38,890 bases of DNA from Bacillus tequilensis KCTC 13622 (GCF_000507145.1 NZ_AYTO01000010.1:1-38890); one strand, 5' to 3'. Numbered from the stretch's first letter, positions 31,681 to 38,841 are shown. Notes: a model not told the origin generated them from the letters alone. Program-made: numbers and translations.

Positions 31681-32030
31681 TATTTAGCACCTGCTTTCTT
31701 CTCGTACATCTGTATAACTTGATGTGCTTCATGCTCTGATAGCAAACCGCCACCATTTAATCGCATAACTACTTTTCGTTTCGCTTTACTGAGTGGAGCT
31801 AAACCATGTTTTTTGAAAAGCATTGCTATATAGCCCTTTTGTCTGGGTGTTATGAAACGGGGGCTATAAACTCGATCATCTTCTCGCAGATAAGCGTTCA
31901 AGTTAGCTCTCAACTGCTCACCCTGTTTTACTGCCATATGAAGAGACATGTTTTCTTTATAGACCTCTTTCATATGATCTAATTGCTGTTTTAAATACTC
32001 GTTTTCTTGCTTTAATTGAGATTCAGTCAC
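31680..32030 (-). CDS. Uncharacterised coiled-coil/helical phage protein
   Basis: A 116-residue product if GTG at 32030 is used; GGAGG lies nine bases upstream, while TTG codons at 32036 and 32039 are too close. The N-terminal third is coiled coil (TESQLKQENEYLKQQLDHMK). The rest has FITPRQKGYIAMLFKKHGLA and SEHEAHQVIQMYEKK, which recall phage proteins with a small DNA-binding helical domain. No firm family. Confidence 0.6.
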   Translation of the reverse strand: MTESQLKQENEYLKQQLDHMKEVYKENMSLHMAVKQGEQLRANLNAYLREDDRVYSPRFITPRQKGYIAMLFKKHGLAPLSKAKRKVVMRLNGGGLLSEHEAHQVIQMYEKKAGAK

Positions 32031-32045
32031 ATCCAACAACCTCCA

Positions 32046-32074
32046 TTGATTTTCATGAGGCGTTTTGGTATAAT
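32046..32074 (+). promoter_or_regulatory. Strong + strand promoter inside the early operon
   Basis: TTGATT (32046-32051), a 17-base spacer, then TATAAT (32069-32074), with an extended TGG before it. It points right, against the early genes. GGCGTTTTG (32059-32067) and CAAAACGCC (32092-32100) form an inverted repeat around the -10 box. Confidence 0.82.
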
Positions 32075-32080
32075 TAAATA

Positions 32081-32134
32081 ACTATTTAAGTCAAAACGCC
32101 TTACTGAGTCCACTCTGCCAAGTGGGCTTTTTTA
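32081..32134 (+). ncRNA. Short + strand RNA with terminator, copy 2
   Basis: Starts ~32081 from the promoter at 32046. CCACT (32110-32114) pairs with AGTGG (32121-32125) and is followed by GCTTTTTT. It carries ACTGAGTCCAC (32103-32113), also present with one change in the unit at 26649. It is antisense to the leader between the yqaI-like gene and the next early gene. Confidence 0.65.
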
Positions 32135-32329
32135 TTGCTCATTTTTAAATTTGAAGCCAAGCTGCTCCCTGAGATAACGATCAAGGTTCTCTCTCAAGAT
32201 CACCGCGCCGCAATCAATTACATAATCATCGACTGGGGTAACTTCATCCCCGAAAAAATCCTTTTGTGTTTCTGGCTCAGTCAACTTGTCGTGCCAGTTG
32301 TTTAAAATCATTGGATTTTCGATGTTCAA
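32132..32329 (-). CDS. yqaI: YqaI-like small phage protein
   Basis: A 65-residue protein. TTG at 32329 is chosen because AAGGAG lies nine bases before it, and the resulting N terminus (MNIENPMILNNWHDKL) matches skin-element YqaI. It continues DFFGDEVTPVDDYVID and ILRENLDRYLREQLGF. An acidic protein of unknown role in the skin element. It overlaps the preceding gene by 53 bases in another frame. Confidence 0.82.
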   Translation of the reverse strand: MNIENPMILNNWHDKLTEPETQKDFFGDEVTPVDDYVIDCGAVILRENLDRYLREQLGFKFKNEQ

Positions 32330-32507
32330 TTTTTTCAGCTCCTTCATTTGCTTTAGCAAGTTCAGCAAGACTGTCGATCGCATTTTCTAAAGAGTAAAAT
32401 TCCTTATGAAGAATGCTCACAGCTCCTTTGATATCTTCCTCTGAATATGCCGCCTTTTTTGCATGTCGCAAGAAGCTTGCCGCGAGCTCAAATTTTCTGA
32501 GATTCAT
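32277..32507 (-). CDS. Small helical phage protein, 76 residues
   Basis: The ATG at 32507 follows AGGTG. Product: [20 protein letters not shown], then VSILHKEFYSLENAIDSLAE, ending with a basic tail. Helical throughout. It overlaps the yqaH-like gene by four bases (ATGA). No recognised family; it is an extra gene compared with the skin order yqaH-yqaI. Confidence 0.6.
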   Translation of the reverse strand: MNLRKFELAASFLRHAKKAAYSEEDIKGAVSILHKEFYSLENAIDSLAELAKANEGAEKIEHRKSNDFKQLARQVD

Positions 32508-32761
32508 ACCAAACACCTACTTATCACTGCCAAATTGATACCTCGTTGTTGCATTTTCATAGCTGTTTCATACAATCGACCTTTATTAGCAAGTCGGCTG
32601 ATATCCTCTGTAAGAACTTTGATACTTCCGGCGAGACTGATTGCCTCTTCATAATCACCATCACGCAATGCCTCTGAAAGCATGATAGAAAGCTCTTCCG
32701 CTGATTCAATTTTTCTTTTTGCTGCATCTACATCTGACTTCAAAAACTGATTAGTTTTCAT
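32504..32761 (-). CDS. yqaH: YqaH-like protein
   Basis: An 85-residue helical protein: [20 protein letters not shown], then [20 protein letters not shown] and [17 protein letters not shown]. Size and position directly after the yqaG-like gene fit YqaH of the skin element, which is reported to interact with the sporulation regulator Spo0A. The match is from synteny and general pattern, so less sure than for yqaI. It overlaps the yqaG-like stop by four bases and uses a GGAAGGCGG ribosome site. Confidence 0.6.
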   Translation of the reverse strand: MKTNQFLKSDVDAAKRKIESAEELSIMLSEALRDGDYEEAISLAGSIKVLTEDISRLANKGRLYETAMKMQQRGINLAVISRCLV

Positions 32762-33327
32762 GCAAAAACCGCCTTCCTTTCTTCTTGTTTTGACATGGCT
32801 ACCTGATCCATCAACGCTTTACGCGTCCACTTATCAGCAAGCTCCTGCATATTCAAGCCATGATTTCGTACCAATGAGTAGATCAGTGTTTTATTTGCTG
32901 GAATCAGATCAAAGATCTGCTTAATATCTCCCATCGGTAAATCATTTGAACGACCTGGTCGATCGCTTGCCAACCATCGAGCCAACTGTTTAGTAGCCTG
33001 CAATGCTTCTTCAAGCTGATGAACCATGTTTATTACCGCAGCGCTTGCGCTTTCATTTAATGCAGGGTCAATCGGAGCAACCGCTGTTGGATGTAGCTTA
33101 AACAAGTAATGTACGAGATCAATGTGTTCATAGGCTTCACAGGCTTCAAACCACTTAATGCACAGTTCAGGTGTTAGTCTGCTAAAACCGTTTTCAACGT
33201 CTGAGACATAACGCTGATCTTTTCCACCGATTAGAATTCCGATTTGATATTGTGCAAGACCTGCTGCCTTGCGGGCTTTGCGCATGATTTGCGGTAAATT
33301 CCGCAAATTGTATGGGTTGTTCTCCAT
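32758..33327 (-). CDS. yqaG: YqaG-like helix-turn-helix protein
   Basis: A 189-residue protein. Residues ~12-60 form an XRE-type helix-turn-helix ([39 protein letters not shown]). The C-terminal part is helical ([38 protein letters not shown]) and could oligomerise. A GGAGG site precedes the ATG. It is the first gene of the replication segment, preceded by two matching inverted repeats (33418-33471) that may be its operator. YqaG identity is by synteny and length. Confidence 0.65.
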   Translation of the reverse strand: MENNPYNLRNLPQIMRKARKAAGLAQYQIGILIGGKDQRYVSDVENGFSRLTPELCIKWFEACEAYEHIDLVHYLFKLHPTAVAPIDPALNESASAAVINMVHQLEEALQATKQLARWLASDRPGRSNDLPMGDIKQIFDLIPANKTLIYSLVRNHGLNMQELADKWTRKALMDQVAMSKQEERKAVFA

Positions 33328-33417
33328 ATGTTTGCCTCCTGATATATAAGTTATTTATTGGTAAAATTTAATTAATGAAGGGATGAGGGTTGTCCCTTTG
33401 CCATAAAGGGCTATTTC

Positions 33418-33471
33418 AATCTCCCCAAAATTGTGGAGATTAGTACCTCACTCCTCAAAGTTGTGGAGTGA
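33418..33471. promoter_or_regulatory. Pair of matching inverted repeats, probable operator
   Basis: AATCTCC ... GGAGATT (33418-33424, 33435-33441) and TCACTCC ... GGAGTGA (33448-33454, 33465-33471). Both fit CTCC-N-CAA-NN-TTG-N-GGAG. The centres are 30 bases apart, about three helical turns. They lie between the antirepressor stop and the yqaG-like gene. Confidence 0.65.
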
Positions 33472-33478
33472 AGCGCGA

Positions 33479-34240
33479 TTAAGCCGATTGAGACGACATG
33501 AATTTATTTACAAAATAAATCTGACCTTTACCGGTTACCTTTGGTGTGCGTGCGGTCCTGATAGAACCGTCAAGATTGCTTACAGTTCTTTTCTTGATTT
33601 CAAACAGGCCCATATCCATACTGCGTTGGGTTGGGAGGTTAAATGATTCACCCTTTTTTCGAATCAGATATCCATTGTCGCGCAACCATTGAAATAATTT
33701 GTTCGGCCCGATATCTACACCGTTTTGCTGGATGATTTTCGCTAACTCACCAACAAGCACAGAGGACTCGGACGATTCAACCGCCTCAGCGAAAATCACT
33801 TTCGGTTTCATGGTTTCAATTTGCTTGCTTTGCTCTTTCATAGTGTGAAGAGTAGTTTTGAAAAGCAGTTTTGTATTTTCATCAGCTTGCGGCAGGTATG
33901 TTTGGATAAATAACTCGTCATTTGCTACGTAACCGCCCGTTTTTCTGATAGTCGGGATAACTTCATGAGTGATCCAGCGTTTGAACTGTTTGGCTTCGGG
34001 TTTGCGGCTACCGAGAATTAAAGTGTAAAGTCCTGGCTCGTTCACAATATTTGTATTGCCTTGTCGTCCTATGTTCAACATAGCCCGTTCGTCACTATCC
34101 AGTTTTGATACTGCTTGGGTGGCATTTTTAATCCCTAGAATCTCGCAGACGTCTTTTGCGACAAACCAAGGTTGTCCATCCTTTACAAATGTCCGAACCT
34201 GCTGATCTTGATAATTGAATACTTTTTGCAATTGACTCAT
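33479..34240 (-). CDS. Phage antirepressor (BRO-N plus ANT domain)
   Basis: A 253-residue protein. Residues ~5-105 are a BRO-N domain (VRTFVKDGQPWFVAKDVCEI ... SKLDSDERAMLN ... LILGSRKPEAKQFKRWITHE). The C-terminal ~125 residues match the ANT/KilAC domain (SSVLVGELAKIIQQNGVDIG, LFQWLRDNGYLIRKKGE). Such proteins bind and inactivate phage repressors to start lytic growth. It is downstream of the xis-like gene in the leftward early operon. A GGAGG site precedes the ATG. Confidence 0.9.
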   Translation of the reverse strand: MSQLQKVFNYQDQQVRTFVKDGQPWFVAKDVCEILGIKNATQAVSKLDSDERAMLNIGRQGNTNIVNEPGLYTLILGSRKPEAKQFKRWITHEVIPTIRKTGGYVANDELFIQTYLPQADENTKLLFKTTLHTMKEQSKQIETMKPKVIFAEAVESSESSVLVGELAKIIQQNGVDIGPNKLFQWLRDNGYLIRKKGESFNLPTQRSMDMGLFEIKKRTVSNLDGSIRTARTPKVTGKGQIYFVNKFMSSQSA

Positions 34241-34304
34241 TCATGAACCTCCTAAATAGAGTTGTCATTCACCAAACGGAAATTTTCGTTCAGTAGGTCC
34301 TTTG

Positions 34305-34496
34305 CTATTGCGCTTGTTTCATATTTGCTTGTTCCTGCGCTTCGATCCACGCATCTATGTTGTGCTTAGTGAAGAAAATGCGTGTGCGCACTCGGAAGTG
34401 TGGAATTTCTTTTTCACGAACCATTGTGTAAATCGTGTCGTGATGAACACCGAGGTATTCAGCAGCTTCCTGCACGGTCATTGTGTTGCGAGTCAT
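34305..34496 (-). CDS. Excisionase-like helix-turn-helix protein
   Basis: A 63-residue protein; the ATG at 34496 follows AGGAGGTGTAG. It has the helix_turn_helix_17 pattern MTVQEAAEYLGVHHDTIYTM, then VREKEIPHFRVRTRIFFTKH and a helical end. This is the SinR/Xis-type fold used by excisionases and small repressors. Position in the early operon, switched on at induction, fits an excisionase partner of the integrase at 37468, although the two are 3 kb apart. A regulator role is the alternative. Confidence 0.75.
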   Translation of the reverse strand: MTRNTMTVQEAAEYLGVHHDTIYTMVREKEIPHFRVRTRIFFTKHNIDAWIEAQEQANMKQAQ

Positions 34497-34573
34497 TTCT
34501 ACACCTCCTACGCTGTTTTTTAAATCTCTCACTCTCTCATGTGGTAAAATCTTCATGAAAGGTGGTAGATAAA

Positions 34574-35017
34574 ATGAATAAATATTTATGGGACTTGAAT
34601 ATTGAAGAAATTCCTTGTGGTTGGGAAAATTTCTATCAAGATGCCCTAGTTGAATTCCCTAATGGAAAAATGTTCGAAGAATATATGAATGGGCCTGATG
34701 ATAAATACGAATTCTTCTCTCACCCAGTCAAATATAGAGAGTTAATGGTTTACTGGTTTAATTTTCATAAGGCCAAAGCTCAAAAACTCTTTGAATCCGA
34801 AAATCTTTTAACTGACAGAAAAGCTATAAGTAATTTGATTAAGCATGATATGGTCTTAGATCATTTGGTCACAACTTGGATTTCTGATGATTTAACAATG
34901 GATTATTTTGATCCTGACTCTGTGGAAAGAGATTTTTTTGATCCGGATTGGTACTTTTCCAGTGATGAATACAATCAATCAAAAGGATATTCGGAGTTGC
35001 GATTTATTCAGTTTTAA
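34574..35017 (+). CDS. Uncharacterised acidic cargo protein
   Basis: A 147-residue AT-rich gene on the + strand inside the leftward early operon; the ATG at 34574 follows AAAGGTGGT. The product is acidic and rich in Trp, Tyr and Phe (WDLNIEEIPCGWENFYQDAL ... SVERDFFDPDWYFSSDEYN), without a membrane segment. No family recognised. It ends in its own terminator (35064-35092) and diverges from the xis-like gene, so it is an independent unit like other lysogen-expressed cargo. Confidence 0.6.
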   Translation: MNKYLWDLNIEEIPCGWENFYQDALVEFPNGKMFEEYMNGPDDKYEFFSHPVKYRELMVYWFNFHKAKAQKLFESENLLTDRKAISNLIKHDMVLDHLVTTWISDDLTMDYFDPDSVERDFFDPDWYFSSDEYNQSKGYSELRFIQF

Positions 35018-35063
35018 CAAGTACAAGCCCTTCTTTATCTAACAATGAGTTTCAGGTAGTTAG

Positions 35064-35092
35064 CAGGGTTCACTTTTGCTGGACCCTGTTTT
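35064..35092 (+). terminator. Intrinsic terminator of the cargo gene at 34574
   Basis: CAGGGT (35064-35069) pairs with ACCCTG (35083-35088), then TTTTCTC. Confidence 0.75.
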
Positions 35093-35093
35093 C

Positions 35094-35201
35094 TCAGAAC
35101 CGCAAGGAATGCTCGGATATTTGAAGAATGCCAGTTAGCTTACCATTAGGAATTTTGCTTAAATTGTTTTGAACCGTTTCGGTTAATGAGTAACGTTTCA
35201 T
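35094..35201 (-). CDS. Short ORF after the Cro-like gene, 35 residues
   Basis: The ATG at 35201 follows AGGAGTGAGAAC and lies ten bases after the Cro-like stop. Product: MKRYSLTETVQNNLSKIPNG, ending ISEHSLRF. A very short helical peptide, co-transcribed with the Cro-like gene. No family recognised. Confidence 0.5.
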   Translation of the reverse strand: MKRYSLTETVQNNLSKIPNGKLTGILQISEHSLRF

Positions 35202-35211
35202 GTTCTCACTC

Positions 35212-35430
35212 CTATGCTGTATATGATTTTTGTTTCGTATCGACGACTTCTTCTTCAAAAAAAAGCGTCCATTCGAAACCCAACTCATTTGCAATCCTTT
35301 TAGCAACTTGCACCGAAGGATTTCTCTTTCCTAATTCGATATTGGCATATGCCCCACGGGAAAGCTGTACTTTGTCAGCAACAGATTCTTGGCTTTGCTT
35401 ACCCCGTCGGTTAATTAACCATTTTCTCAA
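35212..35430 (-). CDS. Cro-like XRE-family regulator (YqaF-like)
   Basis: A 72-residue protein; TTG at 35430 is chosen because AAAGGAG lies nine bases upstream. Residues ~3-55 form the helix-turn-helix (SQESVADKVQLSRGAYANIE, then LGKRNPSVQVAKRIANELGF). Located as the first gene under the leftward promoter and divergent from the CI-like repressor, it should compete for the same operators and favour lytic growth. Similar in size and place to YqaF of the skin element. Confidence 0.8.
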   Translation of the reverse strand: MRKWLINRRGKQSQESVADKVQLSRGAYANIELGKRNPSVQVAKRIANELGFEWTLFFEEEVVDTKQKSYTA

Positions 35431-35447
35431 TATTATCAACTCCTTTG

Positions 35448-35581
35448 TGTGTCATATCGAATCACTTGTTTATTATAATATCGTCGATAAGACACATTGT
35501 CAATACTTTTTTTCGTCGTTTTGACACATTACTTCTATGTTTCATTTTGACACGTTATAATTGCTTTTGAAGAGGTGTGTC
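35448..35581. promoter_or_regulatory. Operator region with repeated GACACR sites
   Basis: Five copies: TGTGTC at 35448-35453 and 35576-35581, GACACATTGTC at 35491-35501 (itself a dyad GACA-CAT-TGTC), GACACA at 35523-35528, and GACACG at 35549-35554. They span the divergent intergenic region, and two overlap core promoter elements. Confidence 0.65.
35475..35503 (-). promoter_or_regulatory. Leftward early promoter
   Basis: On the - strand TTGACA (35503-35498), a 17-base spacer, then TATTAT (35480-35475). The operator dyad at 35491-35501 overlaps its -35 box. Confidence 0.87.
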
Positions 35582-35584
35582 CAC

Positions 35585-35965
35585 ATGTTTAATAAAAAAC
35601 TGATAACCCTTAGAAAATCAAAAAAACTAACACAAGAAGAAATGGCTAATAAAATCGGAGTACATAGAGGTACATATGCAAATTATGAAAGAGGACACCG
35701 GCAACCCGATTATGACACCTTAAAAAAAATTGCCGATTTCTTTGAAGTAACAATTGACTATTTGTTAGATCAAGAATCTGAACCGATTATACGCGAGGAG
35801 AAAACTCCTTATATTGCTTTAAATGATCCAGATTTACAAATTGCCTTTAGAGATGCTGCTGATTTTTCTGAAGAAGCTCGCAGACAAGCAATTGATTTTA
35901 TCAACTATCTGAAGGAGAAAGAAAAAGCGAAAGGTCGTAAATCTCCGAATACGGAGAACGATTGA
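35585..35965 (+). CDS. CI-like lysogeny repressor, XRE family
   Basis: A 126-residue repressor; the ATG at 35585 follows GAGGTGTGTCC. Residues ~5-60 are the helix-turn-helix (KLITLRKSKKLTQEEMANKI, GVHRGTYANYERGHRQPDYD, LKKIADFFEVTIDYLL). A short C-terminal part (SEEARRQAIDFINYLKEKE) should dimerise. It lacks a LexA-type peptidase domain, so inactivation needs another route; the ImmA-like protease and the antirepressor in this window are candidates. Similar to Xre of PBSX and YqaE of the skin element. The -10 TATAAT is at 35556-35561, with a poor -35 box. Confidence 0.88.
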   Translation: MFNKKLITLRKSKKLTQEEMANKIGVHRGTYANYERGHRQPDYDTLKKIADFFEVTIDYLLDQESEPIIREEKTPYIALNDPDLQIAFRDAADFSEEARRQAIDFINYLKEKEKAKGRKSPNTEND

Positions 35966-36316
35966 AATTCCCTAAAGCAAAAGTATTGCATTATTTCATT
36001 TCCAATAAATGATACAAATAATGATATAACGACACTTTTGCAATAATTATCTTTATGATTTAGTTATTCTTTAGTTATTTAGTTATTAATAGAAGTTTCC
36101 CAAAAAAGTCGAATGGTAACTAATGTAATTCCATTCGTGTACCAATGTTAAAAATTACAAGCGTTCAATCCCTTATGTAGCAAGGGGTTGAAGAAATGCC
36201 CGTATCCCATTGGTGTACCACTGGTTTCCTATCCGTATCCCATTGGTGTACCAAAAAAACGGGTATCTTCTTTTAATTTTCTGATGACATTTTTTTATAA
36301 AAAGGGGAAATTACAG
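35966..36316. other. 351-base non-coding stretch with repeats
   Basis: No supported gene. It holds three tandem TTTAGTTATT-type units (36059-36087), a GACACT that may be a stray operator half-site, and the 21-base repeats at 36128-36253. It is the leader of the bPH/SHOCT gene. Confidence 0.6.
36128..36253. repeat. Direct repeats containing the dyad TTGG-TGTA-CCAA
   Basis: Two identical 21-base copies at 36200-36220 and 36233-36253, 33 bases apart, and a diverged copy at 36128-36147. Each has TTGGTGTACCA or a variant. Likely protein-binding sites. Confidence 0.72.
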
Positions 36317-36901
36317 TTGGCATTTTTATTTAAAAATGAAGAAGTTTATAACAGTGTAGCTAAAAAGAAACGAAAGGCATCTGGGGGATTTAGAAAAACA
36401 TACTATGCAGCCCAACCGTTGTTAGGACAAAAAAATCAAGTTATGATGGAAGTTATTTTCGGATACTTAACTGGTTCACAAGTCAGCAGTCAAGGTCTGT
36501 TTATTGCAACAAAAGAAAATTTACACCTTGTAACTGATAAAGCCGGTGGTCATAAAATAATTAGTTGGAATTATGATGAGATTAATAGTATTTCAGTTTT
36601 AAAACAAGCTTTCACTGGTTTTACACTTGAATTTAAAACAGTTAATGGTGATTACCTAATTAAAAGCGTCATGGAAGGCGATCACGAAAAATTTATAAAT
36701 TATGTTAGGAAGTCGATCATCGCAGCAAGCAAGAAAACAGCTACTGAGAACATTTCTAAACGTAAGGCTGACGAAAAGTCAATAAATTCTGATTTTGATT
36801 TCGTTGCTTCCGAAATAAGAAAATATGCAACTTTAAAAGATGAAGGACTTATTACAGAGGAAGAATTTACAGCGAAAAAGAAAAAGCTTTTAAACATATA
36901 A
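36317..36901 (+). CDS. bPH-domain plus SHOCT-domain protein (YokE-like)
   Basis: A 194-residue protein; TTG at 36317 is chosen because AAAGGGG lies before it and the N terminus MAFLFKNEEVYNSVAKKKRK fits the family. Upstream in-frame codons run through the repeats and are unlikely to be coding. Residues ~45-130 look like a bacterial PH domain (GLFIATKENLHLVT, ISWNYDEINSISVLKQAFTG, LEFKTVNGDYLI). The C terminus is a SHOCT motif (IRKYATLKDEGLITEEEFTA). Similar to YokE of SPbeta; role unknown. Located in the lysogeny module. Confidence 0.75.
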   Translation: MAFLFKNEEVYNSVAKKKRKASGGFRKTYYAAQPLLGQKNQVMMEVIFGYLTGSQVSSQGLFIATKENLHLVTDKAGGHKIISWNYDEINSISVLKQAFTGFTLEFKTVNGDYLIKSVMEGDHEKFINYVRKSIIAASKKTATENISKRKADEKSINSDFDFVASEIRKYATLKDEGLITEEEFTAKKKKLLNI

Positions 36902-36924
36902 GGCCCGATTTGTTGGGCTTTTCT
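36901..36924 (+). terminator. Intrinsic terminator of the bPH/SHOCT gene
   Basis: GGCCC and GGGCT form a six-pair stem (36901-36906, 36915-36920), then TTCTTT. Confidence 0.65.
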
Positions 36925-36970
36925 TTCACACTAAAAACAGAACATACATTCCTATTTGGCGGTGTTTATT

Positions 36971-37465
36971 ATGGCAATCCAGTTATCACATCTAGAAGAA
37001 GAAGTAAAAAAGATATATTCAAAATTAAATATGCTCACTCCTGAGGATATAGATCTTGAACGCATTGCCGCTGCTTTCAAGATATGGATTCATTATGAGA
37101 AAGCTAATAGCAGCATGTTTTGTATCAATGGTCTTTACAGCACGGTTTTGGATATTCGAGCTTCCCCACAAGAGCAATGGCAAGACTTCGTTCACGAACT
37201 CGCCCACGTACTGAAGCATGCCGGAAACCAATTCAATATGAATAGAATGTTTAGGGAGCTTCAAGAATATCAGGCCAATAGTTTCATGTATCACTTTTGT
37301 GTACCGACATTCATGCTCGTTAAGATTTCGTTGCCGCGCATGCAATCCGAGGCTATAAAGTTAATTGGAGATACCTTTAACGTCACATACCCTTTTGCAG
37401 CCAAACGGCTTGAAATGTACAAAAGAAAACTGTTTTCAGAGAAACTATTTTTAGTGAGGTGTTAA
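36971..37465 (+). CDS. ImmA/IrrE-type metallopeptidase
   Basis: A 164-residue zinc protease of the M78 family. The ATG at 36971 is preferred over TTG 36956. The active-site motif HELAH is at residues 75-79, and Glu 96 or 99 in RELQEYQANSF is the likely third ligand. Homologues in ICEBs1 cut the ImmR repressor; XkdA and YqaB are the PBSX and skin counterparts. Here the target is probably the CI-like repressor at 35585. It overlaps nothing and ends two bases before the integrase start. Confidence 0.87.
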   Translation: MAIQLSHLEEEVKKIYSKLNMLTPEDIDLERIAAAFKIWIHYEKANSSMFCINGLYSTVLDIRASPQEQWQDFVHELAHVLKHAGNQFNMNRMFRELQEYQANSFMYHFCVPTFMLVKISLPRMQSEAIKLIGDTFNVTYPFAAKRLEMYKRKLFSEKLFLVRC

Positions 37466-37467
37466 TC

Positions 37468-38679
37468 ATGGGTCATTGGATGGCTAGAGGTCAAAAATCA
37501 TTTTTATTAGTTGTTGAGAACGGTTATGATTCAAAAGGCAAACGCAATAGGAAGACTAAAACAATCAAAATTGAAGATCCAAAAATTCTAAACAGCGTTA
37601 GAAAGCGAGAAAAATATTTATCACAGCAACTCCTAATGTTCGAAATGGAAGTAACGTCTGGTGAATATATATCGCCCGAAAAAACAACCTTCGAGTCTTT
37701 TGCAAACGAATATAAAGAACGAATTTTATATAAGAAATTTGCCCACAGAACATCTGAAATGCATGAGAGTCATATTAAAAACTACATTCTTCCAGCGATC
37801 GGTCACAGGAGATTAGATCAGATCAAAACAATGCATATTGTTGACTTTATGGATTCACTTGAAAAAGACGGAATTCGAAAAGATGGCAAACCAGGAGGTT
37901 TATCAAGTTCAACCAGATACGATATATTCAAAGTTATAAAGGCAATGTTCAAAGTTGCTGTTAAGCAATGGAAACTAATCAAAGTAGATCCAACCGAAGA
38001 TTTAGATCCCCCTTCTGTTGAAACCAAAGAAATGCAATTTTATGATTCAGAAGCAGCTAAAGAATGCATTGAAGCTCTTTATCAGATTGATATAATGTGG
38101 AGATTGTACTTTTTAGGTGCAATGATTGGCGGTCTAAGAAGAGCAGAAGGATTAGCCTTTGAATGGCATTTAGATGTTGATTGGGATGCGGGAGGTTTTT
38201 ATGTAAATCGTTCAATTCCAAAAACAATTGAAGGAAAACCACTTATCAAAGATCCTAAATCAAAAAAATCTAAGCGCTTTGTAAAAATGCCTGATTGGTA
38301 CATGGAAGAGCTTGAGAAGTACTATAAAATGTGGAAAAAAGAGAAACTTAGATTAGGTGATGCTTGGGAAGGTGGAGAACACCAATACATTTTCCATAGT
38401 GGGAAAGGTAAGCCCTATTATTACACAACCCCCACTGCAAAATGGTCCAAGTTCACTAAAAAGTATGGGCTGAAAAAAATACGACTTCACGAGTTGCGTC
38501 ATACAATGGTTACTTTATTAATTGAAGCTGGTGCAAATTATAGAGCGATTCAAGAACGAGTCGGTCACGCCAGCTATCGAACTACATTCGATAGATATGG
38601 CCATGTAACAAAAAAATTAGCTGATGAGACAGCTGAACTATTCAACAATTTTGACCCTAAAAAGAGATACGGTCAATGA
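37468..38679 (+). CDS. int: Tyrosine site-specific integrase
   Basis: A 403-residue recombinase; the ATG at 37468 follows GTGAGGTG, and GTG/TTG starts further up are unlikely. It has an N-terminal arm-binding part (MARGQKSFLLVVENGYDSKG), a core-binding SAM-like helical domain (~75-170), and the catalytic domain (~190-380). Active-site residues: Arg 224 (GGLRRAEG), His 341 and Arg 344 (LHELRH), His 367 (VGHASY) and the nucleophile Tyr 377 (FDRYGHV). It mediates integration at the tRNA-Val sequence found ~115 bases downstream. Confidence 0.95.
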   Translation: MGHWMARGQKSFLLVVENGYDSKGKRNRKTKTIKIEDPKILNSVRKREKYLSQQLLMFEMEVTSGEYISPEKTTFESFANEYKERILYKKFAHRTSEMHESHIKNYILPAIGHRRLDQIKTMHIVDFMDSLEKDGIRKDGKPGGLSSSTRYDIFKVIKAMFKVAVKQWKLIKVDPTEDLDPPSVETKEMQFYDSEAAKECIEALYQIDIMWRLYFLGAMIGGLRRAEGLAFEWHLDVDWDAGGFYVNRSIPKTIEGKPLIKDPKSKKSKRFVKMPDWYMEELEKYYKMWKKEKLRLGDAWEGGEHQYIFHSGKGKPYYYTTPTAKWSKFTKKYGLKKIRLHELRHTMVTLLIEAGANYRAIQERVGHASYRTTFDRYGHVTKKLADETAELFNNFDPKKRYGQ

Positions 38680-38700
38680 ATTTTGAAGCCGAAAAATCAA

Positions 38701-38722
38701 GTTCGCCAACAGTTTGCCAACA
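38701..38722 (+). repeat. Tandem 11-base repeats, candidate integrase arm sites
   Basis: GTTCGCCAACA (38701-38711) and GTTTGCCAACA (38712-38722), directly after int and ~75 bases from the attachment core. Confidence 0.5.
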
Positions 38723-38764
38723 ACTCGCGAATTTGATAAACCGGCTTTATTAAAGCAAAGTAAA

Positions 38765-38787
38765 AAACCCTTGCTACGCAAGGGTTT
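38765..38787 (-). terminator. Intrinsic terminator downstream of the tRNA fragment
   Basis: AAACCCTTGC pairs with GCAAGGGTTT around TAC. The T tract is on the - strand, so it would terminate the tRNA-Val transcript; it also stands after int on the + strand. Confidence 0.8.
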
Positions 38788-38793
38788 AAGCTA

Positions 38794-38841
38794 TGATTCC
38801 GACTGGGCTCGAACCAGCGACCTCTACCCTGTCAAGGTAGC
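38794..38841 (-). tRNA. 3' fragment of tRNA-Val(GAC), attachment-site core
   Basis: On the - strand: anticodon arm CTACC-TTGACAG-GGTAG with anticodon GAC, variable part AGGTC, T arm GCTGG-TTCGAGC-CCAGT, acceptor strand CGGAATC and discriminator A. No D arm or 5' acceptor strand (GATTCCG) lies upstream (38842-38890), and CCA is not encoded. It is thus a partial tRNA, as carried in phage att sites, not a functional gene. Confidence 0.85.

Noticed and set aside
33418..33471. CRISPR-like or terminator array
   Set aside because: Only two units, each a dyad, with no T tract and no spacer structure; operator is a better reading.
36188..36316. N-terminal extension of the bPH/SHOCT protein
   Set aside because: It would be encoded by the direct repeats (YPIGVP twice); the TTG at 36317 has a better ribosome site and family-like N terminus.
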